Translations under genes and position numbers: made by a program | Part shown: positions 44,147 through 51,363 of the stretch, piece after piece | Numbering within the stretch: position 1 is the first letter of the stretch | Layout: each line of letters opens with the position of its first letter | Origin: an uncultured Parolsenella sp. | Lineage (GTDB): Bacteria > Actinomycetota > Coriobacteriia > Coriobacteriales > Atopobiaceae | Reading direction: 5' to 3' | Assembly: GCF_934660935.1 (NCBI RefSeq) | Contig: NZ_CAKUIH010000001.1 | Location: forward strand, 62,001 to 126,000 | Length of the DNA: 64,000 bases | Notes under the pieces: model-generated | The model's input: the letters and a program-made list of their open reading frames with translations, nothing else | What the model was told of the DNA's origin: nothing | Databases searched by the model: none

Positions 44147-45064
44147 ATGGAGTTCGTGCTCGACGTTCTGCTTGATGCCGTGAAGGACACTCTCGTCCTC
44201 ATTCCCTTTCTTTTCTTGACGTACGTCGTCGTCAGCCTTCTCGAGCTGTTCGCTGGCGACAAGGCCGCCTCCGCGATTCAGCGCGCCGGCCACGCCGGGC
44301 CTGCCATAGGTGCTGTTCTCGGCGTCATTCCCCAGTGCGGATTCTCCGCCGTTGGCGCCATGCTCTACGCGGACCGCTTCGTCACGCTTGGCACGCTTGT
44401 TGCCGTCATCCTGTCGACGTCAGACGAGATGCTGCCGCTGCTCGTAGCTGAGCATGTTGACCCTGCTGTTCTCGGCCATATCCTTTTTAGTAAGGCAGCG
44501 ATCGGCCTTGTCGCTGGTTTTGCGGTTGATGGAGTCTTGCATCTTCTTGGAAGGGGAGAGCTCGCTGAGCCCGAACCGTTCGAGGCGGAGGATAGCGAAG
44601 GGGATGACTTCGATCCGTCGCAATACACCTGCGATTGCGGCTGTGGCGAACCCCTTACTCGTGGTCAGGCTGTCGTATGGGTGCTTATCAACTCCGCTTA
44701 CCGTACGGCTCAGGTGGTTGCGTTCATCTTCTTCGTCACGCTTGTCCTCGGCGGCCTTATCGAGTGGGTAGGGGAGGACGCCATCAGCGCGTTTCTCTCC
44801 AGCAACGCCGTGCTTGCGGTGTTCTGCTCCGCGCTCGTTGGCATGGTGCCCAATTGCGCCGCGAGCGTCATCGTCACGCAGCTGTATCTCGACGGGGCTC
44901 TTGGGCTCGCGCCCATGATGGCGGGCACGCTCGTTGCGGGCGGTGCCGGTTACCTCGTGCTATTCCGCACGAACGAGAATGCCCGACAGAACGCCGCGAT
45001 CCTCGGTCTGCTCTACGCCATCGGCGTCGTGTCGGGCCTCGTGATCCTCGGCCTTGGTCTGTAG
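44147..45064 (+). CDS. putative manganese/heavy-metal export membrane protein
   Basis: 305 residues with about eight helices. Two similar halves: IGAVLGVIPQCGFSAVGAMLYA and ALVGMVPNCAASVIVTQLYL, each with a P-x-C motif in a helix, as in the putative manganese transporter/ArsP-type permease family. Between the halves an acidic loop carries Cys162, Cys164 and Cys166 (TCDCGCGEP), a likely metal-binding site. Metal not known; Mn is the family annotation. A 152-base gap before it holds no riboswitch that I recognise. Confidence 0.8.
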   Translation: MEFVLDVLLDAVKDTLVLIPFLFLTYVVVSLLELFAGDKAASAIQRAGHAGPAIGAVLGVIPQCGFSAVGAMLYADRFVTLGTLVAVILSTSDEMLPLLVAEHVDPAVLGHILFSKAAIGLVAGFAVDGVLHLLGRGELAEPEPFEAEDSEGDDFDPSQYTCDCGCGEPLTRGQAVVWVLINSAYRTAQVVAFIFFVTLVLGGLIEWVGEDAISAFLSSNAVLAVFCSALVGMVPNCAASVIVTQLYLDGALGLAPMMAGTLVAGGAGYLVLFRTNENARQNAAILGLLYAIGVVSGLVILGLGL

Positions 45065-45110
45065 GGACGCTTGCGAATGGGCCGCGAGCGAATTGCCCCT
45101 TGGAGGGTTT

Positions 45111-45893
45111 CTATCCGCGCTTTCCGGTAAGGACGGCCGCCACTTTCCTGCTCACGGCGTAAGGGGCAACTCGGCCGAATCCGTAGCAGATCTTCGACAG
45201 GAGCCCTGGGGCGCAAGCAGCCCTACCGCGCGCGAGCGAAACGAGGGCGATGCGGCACACCTCTTCAGGGGTGAGGAACAGCGCCTGGGCGCGCGTGGCG
45301 CCATTCTCCGCGACTTCCCAAAAGCGGGTGTTAACCGGGCCAGGGCAAAGCGCCATGACCTGCACGCCCCTGGGGGAGAGCTCCTCGTGAAGTGCCTCTG
45401 AGAGGGAGAGCACGAAGGCCTTCGAAGCGAAGTATGTGCTCATGCCAGGTCCCGGCATGACGCCCGCAACGGAGGCGACGTTCATGATCTGGCCGTGGCC
45501 ACGTGCGGCCATACGTGAGCCAAATGCATGGCAAAGCTCGAGCGGGGTCATGACATCGAGCTGAACGAGCTTGCGCTGGCGGTCGAGGTCGCTCTCGACG
45601 AATTGGGCCGTATAGCCAAGCCCTGCATTGTTTACCAGCAGCTCGACCTCGATTCCAAGAGCGTCTATCTCGGCGACGAGCGTCGCTGGGCCGTCAATTG
45701 TCGCGAGGTCTGCGGTTACCGTTCGAACGATGGTCCCTTCTCGAGCCGTCTCGCCGGCGAGGGCCATGAGGGCGTCGGCGTTGCGGCCATGGAGGACGAG
45801 AGACCAGCCTTTGGCTGCGAGCTGTCTTGCCATTTCGCGGCCGAGCCCGCCCGTTGCTCCCGTGATGAGTGCCCACTTGGCCGTATCGCTCAC
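45111..45893 (-). CDS. short-chain dehydrogenase/reductase
   Basis: 260 residues, GTG start at 45893 with GGGAG upstream. Classical SDR: cofactor loop TGATGGLG, structural NNAGLG, catalytic Ser in NVASVAG and the YFASK motif (Tyr-x3-Lys). The first loop lacks an early Arg, so NAD versus NADP is not clear. C-terminal hydrophobic segment resembles lipid-linked SDRs of the DltE/YqjQ type. Substrate unknown. Confidence 0.9.
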   Translation of the reverse strand: MSDTAKWALITGATGGLGREMARQLAAKGWSLVLHGRNADALMALAGETAREGTIVRTVTADLATIDGPATLVAEIDALGIEVELLVNNAGLGYTAQFVESDLDRQRKLVQLDVMTPLELCHAFGSRMAARGHGQIMNVASVAGVMPGPGMSTYFASKAFVLSLSEALHEELSPRGVQVMALCPGPVNTRFWEVAENGATRAQALFLTPEEVCRIALVSLARGRAACAPGLLSKICYGFGRVAPYAVSRKVAAVLTGKRG

Positions 45894-45986
45894 GACGAAT
45901 CACTCCCAATGAATTCATGGCCTATTCTGCATTCCCATTATGGGGGACAGATTGGGTCATCGACTAGTGCCGTTTAGGAAATGTGC

Positions 45987-46550
45987 CTAGCGGTGAGCGG
46001 ACGTCTTGGGAGTGGAAATCCTAGCCCTTAGAGGCGCCTTCACGACCGAAACGCCGGCATAATTGCCGCATCTAAGGGCGAGGACGACGTCGTCCGTCGC
46101 CTCGGACAAAGACCGCCTTGCGCTTCCCATGCGGGGCTTGCCCATGTGCGCCTCATACCACACACGGCAAGGAACGGCGAGACCGCCCCTCCAAGAGAGG
46201 CCCTGCTCATTGCAGGCGTCTTTAAGAGCGTCAAGGGCCCTGAGCGCATTTTTGGCATCTTCGGTGTCGTCAGACGCCAGGGCATAGACGAGGCACGTAC
46301 TTTCGAGGCTTTTAAGCAGGTTTTCTGCCAATTGCGCGTCGTTGGCTGCGAATATGATGACCACGGCGTCGACCGCTAGTTCACCCTCGAGAGAGTGCAG
46401 GACTGCGGGAGGTCTTGTCCCGCCAATCTCCGAGTACGCGCCCAGGGCATCCTCGAAGTCATTTGCTATCAAAGAGGGGAGGGCGTGGGTTTCGCCAAAG
46501 GTGACAAGCGCGATTCGCTTTGGCAAGCGTGAGCGAGCAACATCTGCCAT
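45987..46550 (-). CDS. protein of unknown function (flavodoxin-fold-like)
   Basis: 187 residues; GAGGAGGAGAG precedes the ATG, a very strong ribosome site, so the gene is real. Not recognised. The start RIALVTFGETHALPSLIANDF, the middle AVVIIFAANDAQLAENLLKSL and the region LSWRGGLAVPC look like the alternating strands of a flavodoxin/FMN-reductase fold, but no FMN loop is clear. The Arg-rich C-terminus is odd. 93 bases upstream of the SDR gene on the same strand. Confidence 0.6.
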   Translation of the reverse strand: MADVARSRLPKRIALVTFGETHALPSLIANDFEDALGAYSEIGGTRPPAVLHSLEGELAVDAVVIIFAANDAQLAENLLKSLESTCLVYALASDDTEDAKNALRALDALKDACNEQGLSWRGGLAVPCRVWYEAHMGKPRMGSARRSLSEATDDVVLALRCGNYAGVSVVKAPLRARISTPKTSAHR

Positions 46551-46741
46551 GGTTCTCTCCTCCTCTTTGAAGTACTACAGTATAGCTATGCGTCTGAATG
46601 GCACTCGGCGCAGCGCATTACCGTTGGCTCGCTCGTTCCGGCGGAATGCCGAAGCGGGAGGCTCGTCACTTTCACTCTTTGCGGCCCAACTTGTGTTCTT
46701 GTCGTGCTCGCGTCGTATCTGTGCTAATCTTTTACAGGTTT

Positions 46742-46772
46742 GTAAGTACCCCTCACTTGGACGAACGCTTAC
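46742..46772 (+). other. possible S15 leader hairpin
   Basis: GTAAG and CTTAC pair across about 21 bases, ending 49 bases before rpsO. S15 binds its own leader in several bacteria; here the structure is only suggestive. Confidence 0.3.
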
Positions 46773-46820
46773 ACCGGCGTCGATCCCAGTTTGGGGCGAA
46801 CGAGAGAGAAAGGTGTCATC

Positions 46821-47096
46821 ATGACCATCTCCAAGGAGCGCAAGGCCGAGCTCATCAAGGAGTACGGCAAGAACGAGCAGGACTCCGGTTCCGCCGCCGT
46901 TCAGGCCGCCATCCTCACCGACCGTATCCGCGAGCTCACCGAGCACATGAAGTCCCACAAGAAGGACTTCCACACCCGTCGTGGCCTCCTCATGCTCGTC
47001 GGTAAGCGTCGTCGTCTCCTCTCCTACATCAAGAAGAACGACATCAACGAGTACCGTGAGCTCATCGCTAAGCTTGGCATCCGCGACAACATCTAA
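46821..47096 (+). CDS. rpsO: 30S ribosomal protein S15
   Basis: 91 residues from ATG 46821, AAAGG upstream; the open frame before it is not S15-like. MTISKERKAELIKEYG, DSGSAAVQAAILTDRIRELTEHMKSHKKDFHTRRGLLMLVGKRRRLL: complete S15 with the LxxHxxxxxKDxxxRR site that binds the three-way junction of 16S rRNA. Followed by a terminator and then pnp, the usual order. Confidence 0.98.
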   Translation: MTISKERKAELIKEYGKNEQDSGSAAVQAAILTDRIRELTEHMKSHKKDFHTRRGLLMLVGKRRRLLSYIKKNDINEYRELIAKLGIRDNI

Positions 47097-47110
47097 TTAG
47101 CGGGACCTAC

Positions 47111-47133
47111 GGGGCGCCTCAGGCGCCCCTTTT
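47111..47133 (+). terminator. Rho-independent terminator of rpsO
   Basis: Perfect eight-base stem GGGGCGCC/GGCGCCCC, loop TCA, four T residues. Confidence 0.9.
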
Positions 47134-47141
47134 CATATCGT

Positions 47142-47244
47142 GTGCCCAAGGGTCTGGGCACGGCGGGCTTGCGCGACGTTGCCGCGCCAGACCAAGCGAG
47201 AATGGGATCCACTCGTTCTTGGAGTCCGCAGACGGCCCGTCTGC
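47142..47244 (+). promoter_or_regulatory. pnp leader with two hairpins
   Basis: GTGCCCA/TGGGCAC (47142-47161) and GCAGACG/CGTCTGC (47228-47244), the second 29 bases before the start. In enterobacteria a leader hairpin is the RNase III site for pnp autoregulation; similar use here is inferred. Confidence 0.45.
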
Positions 47245-47273
47245 AACGTGGCAGGCGGAGATAAGGGAAAGAA

Positions 47274-49496
47274 ATGGCAAAGGTTACACACGAGTTTGAC
47301 CTCTACGGCAAGCACTACGTGCTTGAGACCGGTGAGCTTGCGAAGCAGGCCACGGGTGCCGTTCTCGTCAAGCAGGGCGACTCGACGGTGCTCGTCACCG
47401 CCGTCGTCTCCAAGGAGCGCAAGGATTACGACTTCTTCCCGCTGACGGTTGACTTCATCGAGAAGATGTACGCCGTGGGTCGTATCCCCGGTGGCTACCT
47501 CAAGCGTGAGGCCCGTCCTTCCGAGAAGGCCACCCTCACCGCTCGCATGATCGACCGTCCGCTGCGTCCGTCCTTCCCGGCCGGCTTCCGCAACGAGGTC
47601 CAGGTCGTCGCTACCTCCCTCGTGGCAGACCAGGTCAACCCGGTCGACACCATGTGCGTCATGGCCGCTAGCTCCGCCTTCACCGTGGGTGGCGTGCCCT
47701 TCGAGGGCCCGCTGGCCTGCGTGCGCATCGGCCGTAACCCCGAGACGGGCGAGTTCATCGTGAACCCGACCTACGAGGAGCGCGACGCCTCCGATCTCGA
47801 CCTCGAGCTCGCTGGTTCCACCACCTACATCTCCATGCTCGAGGCTTCTGCCGATGAGATCTCCGAGGACGACATGCTCGCCGCCATGGCCTTTGGCCAG
47901 GAGGCCATTGCCGCCTTCTGCGAGGAGCAGGAGAAGTTCTTCGCCAAGTACGAGGAGGCCAACGGCCCGATCGTCAAGCGCGAGTACGTCTATGACGAGC
48001 CTGTCGCCTACGTCCACGACAAGGTCTTTGCCCACTATGACGAGATGAGCGCCGCCCTCAAGGACGCCGACAAGCTCTCCCGCATTGGTAAGGTCGAGCA
48101 GCTCAAGGCCGCCATCAAGGACGAGTTCACTCCCGAGGAGCAGGCCGAGTACAGCCGCGAGATCCCTGTCGAGCTCAAGAGCCTCGAGAAGCATGCCATG
48201 CGCATCATGGTCGTCGAGACCGGCGAGCGCGTCGACGGCCGTGCCGCAGACGAGATTCGTCCGCTCATGGTGAAGCCCGACTACCTGCCGCTGGTTCACG
48301 GCTCCGGCCTCTTCCAGCGCGGTCAGACCCAGGTCCTCTCCATCTGCACCCTCGGCATGCTCAACGAGTGGCAGCGCCTTGACACCATCGAGCCGGTTGA
48401 CGGCAAGCGTTACATCCACCACTACAACTTCCCGCCTTACTGCACTGGTGAGACCGGCCGCATGGGCAGCCCGAAGCGTCGCGAGATCGGCCACGGCAAC
48501 CTCGCCGAGCGCGCGCTTCTCCCGGTGATCCCCTCCGAGGAGGAGTTCCCCTATACCATTCGCGTCGTCTCTGAGGTCATGGAGTCCAACGGCTCTTCCT
48601 CGATGGCGTCTACCTGCGGCTCCACCCTCGCCCTCATGGACGCCGGCGTGCCTCTGAAGCGCCCCGTCTCTGGCATCGCCATGGGCCTCATCCAGGAGGA
48701 GGGCAAGACCGTCGTCCTGTCTGACATCCAGGGTCTCGAGGACTTCCTCGGCGACATGGACTTCAAGGTGACCGGCACCGAGCGCGGCATCACCGCCATG
48801 CAGATGGACAACAAGGCCACCGGCCTCACGCCTGAGATTCTGACCCAGGCCCTGCACCAGGCTCACGAGGGTCGCGCCTTCATCCTGAAGGCCATGCTCG
48901 ACGAGATCCCCGCTCCTCGCGAGACCCCGAAGGACACCGCCCCGCAGATCATCACCATCCAGATCCCGACTGACAAGATTCGTGACGTCATTGGCTCTGG
49001 CGGCAAGGTCATCCGCGGCATCCAGGATGACACGGGCGCCACGATCGACATCCAGGAGGACGGCAACGTCTTCATCGCCGGCACCGATGGTGCTGCTGAG
49101 GATGCCGCCGCTCGCATCAAGGCCATCGTCAAGGTCCCCGAGGTGGGCGAGGAGTACCTGGGCCGCGTTGTGGGTATCCAGCCTTTCGGCGCCTTCGTCG
49201 AGCTTCTTCCCGGCAAGGACGGTCTGCTTCACATCTCTCGCGTCGCCCAGGGCCGCGTTGACAAGGTCGAGGACGTCCTCTCTGTCGGCGACGAGGTCAA
49301 GGTCCGTGTCCTCGAGGTCGACGAGAAGGGCAAGATCAGCCTTGATCGCATCGACAAGCCCGAGGCTCCTGCTGGCTCCAAGCCCGCTTCCCACCACGAG
49401 GGCAAGCGCGAGGAGAGGGGCGAGCGCAAGCCGCGTCGTCACCCCGGCGACAACGGCAACACCGGCCGCGCCCCGCGTCGTCACCACGAGGGCTAA
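47274..49496 (+). CDS. pnp: polyribonucleotide nucleotidyltransferase (PNPase)
   Basis: 740 residues, GGGAAAG before the ATG. Two RNase PH-like domains flank a helical one: ILVKQGDSTVLVTAV at the first, GSGLFQRGQTQVLS plus FPPYCTGE at the second; then a KH domain (GSGGKVIRGIQ) and an S1 domain (GRVVGIQPFGAFVELLPGKDGLLH). The C-terminal tail is Arg/His/Gly-rich (REERGERKPRRHPGD), probably RNA-binding. Phosphorolytic 3'-5' RNA decay, working with RNase J and RNase Y coded nearby. Confidence 0.98.
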   Translation: MAKVTHEFDLYGKHYVLETGELAKQATGAVLVKQGDSTVLVTAVVSKERKDYDFFPLTVDFIEKMYAVGRIPGGYLKREARPSEKATLTARMIDRPLRPSFPAGFRNEVQVVATSLVADQVNPVDTMCVMAASSAFTVGGVPFEGPLACVRIGRNPETGEFIVNPTYEERDASDLDLELAGSTTYISMLEASADEISEDDMLAAMAFGQEAIAAFCEEQEKFFAKYEEANGPIVKREYVYDEPVAYVHDKVFAHYDEMSAALKDADKLSRIGKVEQLKAAIKDEFTPEEQAEYSREIPVELKSLEKHAMRIMVVETGERVDGRAADEIRPLMVKPDYLPLVHGSGLFQRGQTQVLSICTLGMLNEWQRLDTIEPVDGKRYIHHYNFPPYCTGETGRMGSPKRREIGHGNLAERALLPVIPSEEEFPYTIRVVSEVMESNGSSSMASTCGSTLALMDAGVPLKRPVSGIAMGLIQEEGKTVVLSDIQGLEDFLGDMDFKVTGTERGITAMQMDNKATGLTPEILTQALHQAHEGRAFILKAMLDEIPAPRETPKDTAPQIITIQIPTDKIRDVIGSGGKVIRGIQDDTGATIDIQEDGNVFIAGTDGAAEDAAARIKAIVKVPEVGEEYLGRVVGIQPFGAFVELLPGKDGLLHISRVAQGRVDKVEDVLSVGDEVKVRVLEVDEKGKISLDRIDKPEAPAGSKPASHHEGKREERGERKPRRHPGDNGNTGRAPRRHHEG

Positions 49497-49546
49497 TCGT
49501 ATGAATTGCGGACGTTAGACAGGTTAATTCCTGGTTGACACCGCAT

Positions 49547-49586
49547 GCGAAGGGAGGGTCCTCTTCTGGGACCCTCCCTTCGCTGT
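49547..49586 (+). terminator. terminator after pnp
   Basis: 15-base stem GCGAAGGGAGGGTCC / GGACCCTCCCTTCGC, then TGTT. The U-tract is poor, but the stem is very strong. Confidence 0.7.
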
Positions 49587-49592
49587 TATAAT
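49584..49592 (+). promoter_or_regulatory. extended -10 promoter of rnj
   Basis: TGT plus a perfect TATAAT directly after the pnp terminator, 106 bases before the rnj start. No convincing -35. Confidence 0.55.
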
Positions 49593-49682
49593 TACTTGGT
49601 TGCAGAAGGCACGTTCGATGTCTTCTCCCCACACTCATGAAGACGCGGCTTTGCCGCTTTACCTTTTAGTCCCTAGACCAAG

Positions 49683-49694
49683 GAGGAATTCCTC
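49683..49694 (+). promoter_or_regulatory. palindrome covering the rnj Shine-Dalgarno
   Basis: GAGGAATTCCTC is a perfect palindrome overlapping the AGGAGG (49681-49686), four bases before the start codon. Pairing of GAGG with CCTC would hide the ribosome site. Confidence 0.4.
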
Positions 49695-49698
49695 ACAT

Positions 49699-51357
49699 AT
49701 GTCAAAGACCCCGACGCTCAAGATCATCCCGCTTGGCGGCCTTGATGGCATCGGAAAGAACATGACGGCGTTCGAGTGCGGCGATGACATGGTCCTCGTC
49801 GACGCTGGTCTCATGTTCCCCGATGATGATCAGCCTGGAATCGACCTCGTCCTTCCTGACTACACCTATGTCCTCGAGAACGAGGAGAAGCTCCGCGGTA
49901 TCGTGATCACTCACGGCCACGAGGACCACACGGGCGCGCTCCCGTACCTCCTCATGGACCTCACGCGCAAGGTGCCTATCTTCTCGAGCAAGCTCACGCT
50001 TGGCATGATCGAGGGCAAGCTCGCCGAGCACAACATCAAGAGTCCGAAGTTCCGCGAGGTCACTGATGGCTCTAGCCTCAGTCTCGGCTGCTTTACGCTC
50101 CAGTTCTTCGCGATGACGCACTCGATTCCCGGCGCGCTCGGCCTCTATATCAAGACGCCTGCCGGCACCGTCATGCACACGGGCGACTTCAAGCTCGACC
50201 AGACTCCCATCGATGGCGTCACGCCCAACTACAACGCCATCAACAAGTTTGCCAAGCAGGGCGTCGACCTGCTGCTTTCTGATTCCACGAACGCCAACAT
50301 CCCTGGCTTCACCCCCAGCGAGGCCACGGTGGGCGCCGCACTCAGGCACATTATCAAGAACGCCCCCGGTCGCGTGTTCGTCGCGAGCTTCTCCAGCCAC
50401 ATCCACCGTCTCCAGCAGGTCTGCGATGCCGCCACTGCGGTCGGTCGCAAGGTCGTCGTGACCGGTCGTTCCATGGTGACTAACACCAAGATTGCCCGTC
50501 AGCTCGGCTATCTCAAGATTGCGGACGAGGACATCCTGGATGCGTTCGAGCTCCGCGATATCCCCGAGGACAAGATCGTCGTGCTCTGCACCGGCAGCCA
50601 GGGTGAGCCCCTCTCCGCGCTCGCCCGCATGGCGAACGGCGAGCACAAGAGCCTCTCCATCTGCGAAGGCGACACCGTCATCATCTCCGCCACGCCTGTT
50701 CCCGGTAACGAGAAGAGCGTTCAGGGCATTATCAACTCGCTGTCCAAGATCGGCTGCGAGGTCTTCGATAAGTCAAACGCCGTCGTGCACGTTTCTGGCC
50801 ACGGTCGCCAGGAGGAGCTCAAGCTCATGCTGGCCATGGTGCATCCGCGCAACTTCATGCCGGTCCACGGCGAGGCCGTCCACCTTCGCGCTCACGCGAA
50901 GCTCGCGGAATCCGTAGGCGTTCCCCGCGAGAATATCTGGCTGCTCGACAACGGCGACTCTCTCCAGATGCGCGATGGCAAGGTCACGCTTGGCCCCAGC
51001 GTCGATTCCGGCATTATCTACGTTGACGGCCTTCGTATCGGCGACACTGACCCCGTCGTTCTTCGCGACCGTCAGAAGCTCGCCCAGGACGGAATCGTCA
51101 CCTGCGTCGTCATGCTCAAGAGCCGCTCCCTCAAGGTCGCTGACGTCGACGTCTCCAGTCGTGGCGTCTCGTTCTCGAGCGATGACGAGCTCCTTGCCGG
51201 CATCGAGGACCTCGTTCGCTCCACGGTTGACAAGAACAACCAGGGCAGCCCTTCTGTCGACGTCCTGCGCAAGGCCGTCCGCAACTCGCTCACGAACTAC
51301 CTCTGGTCCAAGACCCACACCCGCCCGATGATCATTCCGGTCGTCATGGAGGTCTAG
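49699..51357 (+). CDS. rnj: ribonuclease J
   Basis: 552 residues from ATG 49699 (MSKTPTLKIIPLGGLDGIGKNM). Metallo-beta-lactamase core with the catalytic THGHEDHTGAL, MHTGDFK and DSTNAN; the beta-CASP part carries SFSSHIHR and VSGHGRQEE. A C-terminal domain completes the family length. 5'-3' exo- and endonuclease of RNA; in this window it joins PNPase and RNase Y. It may be controlled at translation through the palindrome over its ribosome site. Six bases before ftsK. Confidence 0.96.
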   Translation: MSKTPTLKIIPLGGLDGIGKNMTAFECGDDMVLVDAGLMFPDDDQPGIDLVLPDYTYVLENEEKLRGIVITHGHEDHTGALPYLLMDLTRKVPIFSSKLTLGMIEGKLAEHNIKSPKFREVTDGSSLSLGCFTLQFFAMTHSIPGALGLYIKTPAGTVMHTGDFKLDQTPIDGVTPNYNAINKFAKQGVDLLLSDSTNANIPGFTPSEATVGAALRHIIKNAPGRVFVASFSSHIHRLQQVCDAATAVGRKVVVTGRSMVTNTKIARQLGYLKIADEDILDAFELRDIPEDKIVVLCTGSQGEPLSALARMANGEHKSLSICEGDTVIISATPVPGNEKSVQGIINSLSKIGCEVFDKSNAVVHVSGHGRQEELKLMLAMVHPRNFMPVHGEAVHLRAHAKLAESVGVPRENIWLLDNGDSLQMRDGKVTLGPSVDSGIIYVDGLRIGDTDPVVLRDRQKLAQDGIVTCVVMLKSRSLKVADVDVSSRGVSFSSDDELLAGIEDLVRSTVDKNNQGSPSVDVLRKAVRNSLTNYLWSKTHTRPMIIPVVMEV

Positions 51358-51363
51358 CCCCGC

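Noticed and set aside
47133..49487. 784-codon open frame opposite pnp
   Set aside because: Exact shadow of pnp; low-complexity composition dominated by Leu, Val, Asp, Glu and Gly, no ribosome site, no family motif. Long antisense frames are expected in GC-rich genes.
49535..49540. TTGACA as a -35 box for rnj
   Set aside because: The nearest TATAAT is 46 bases away, and the base pairs between belong to the pnp terminator.
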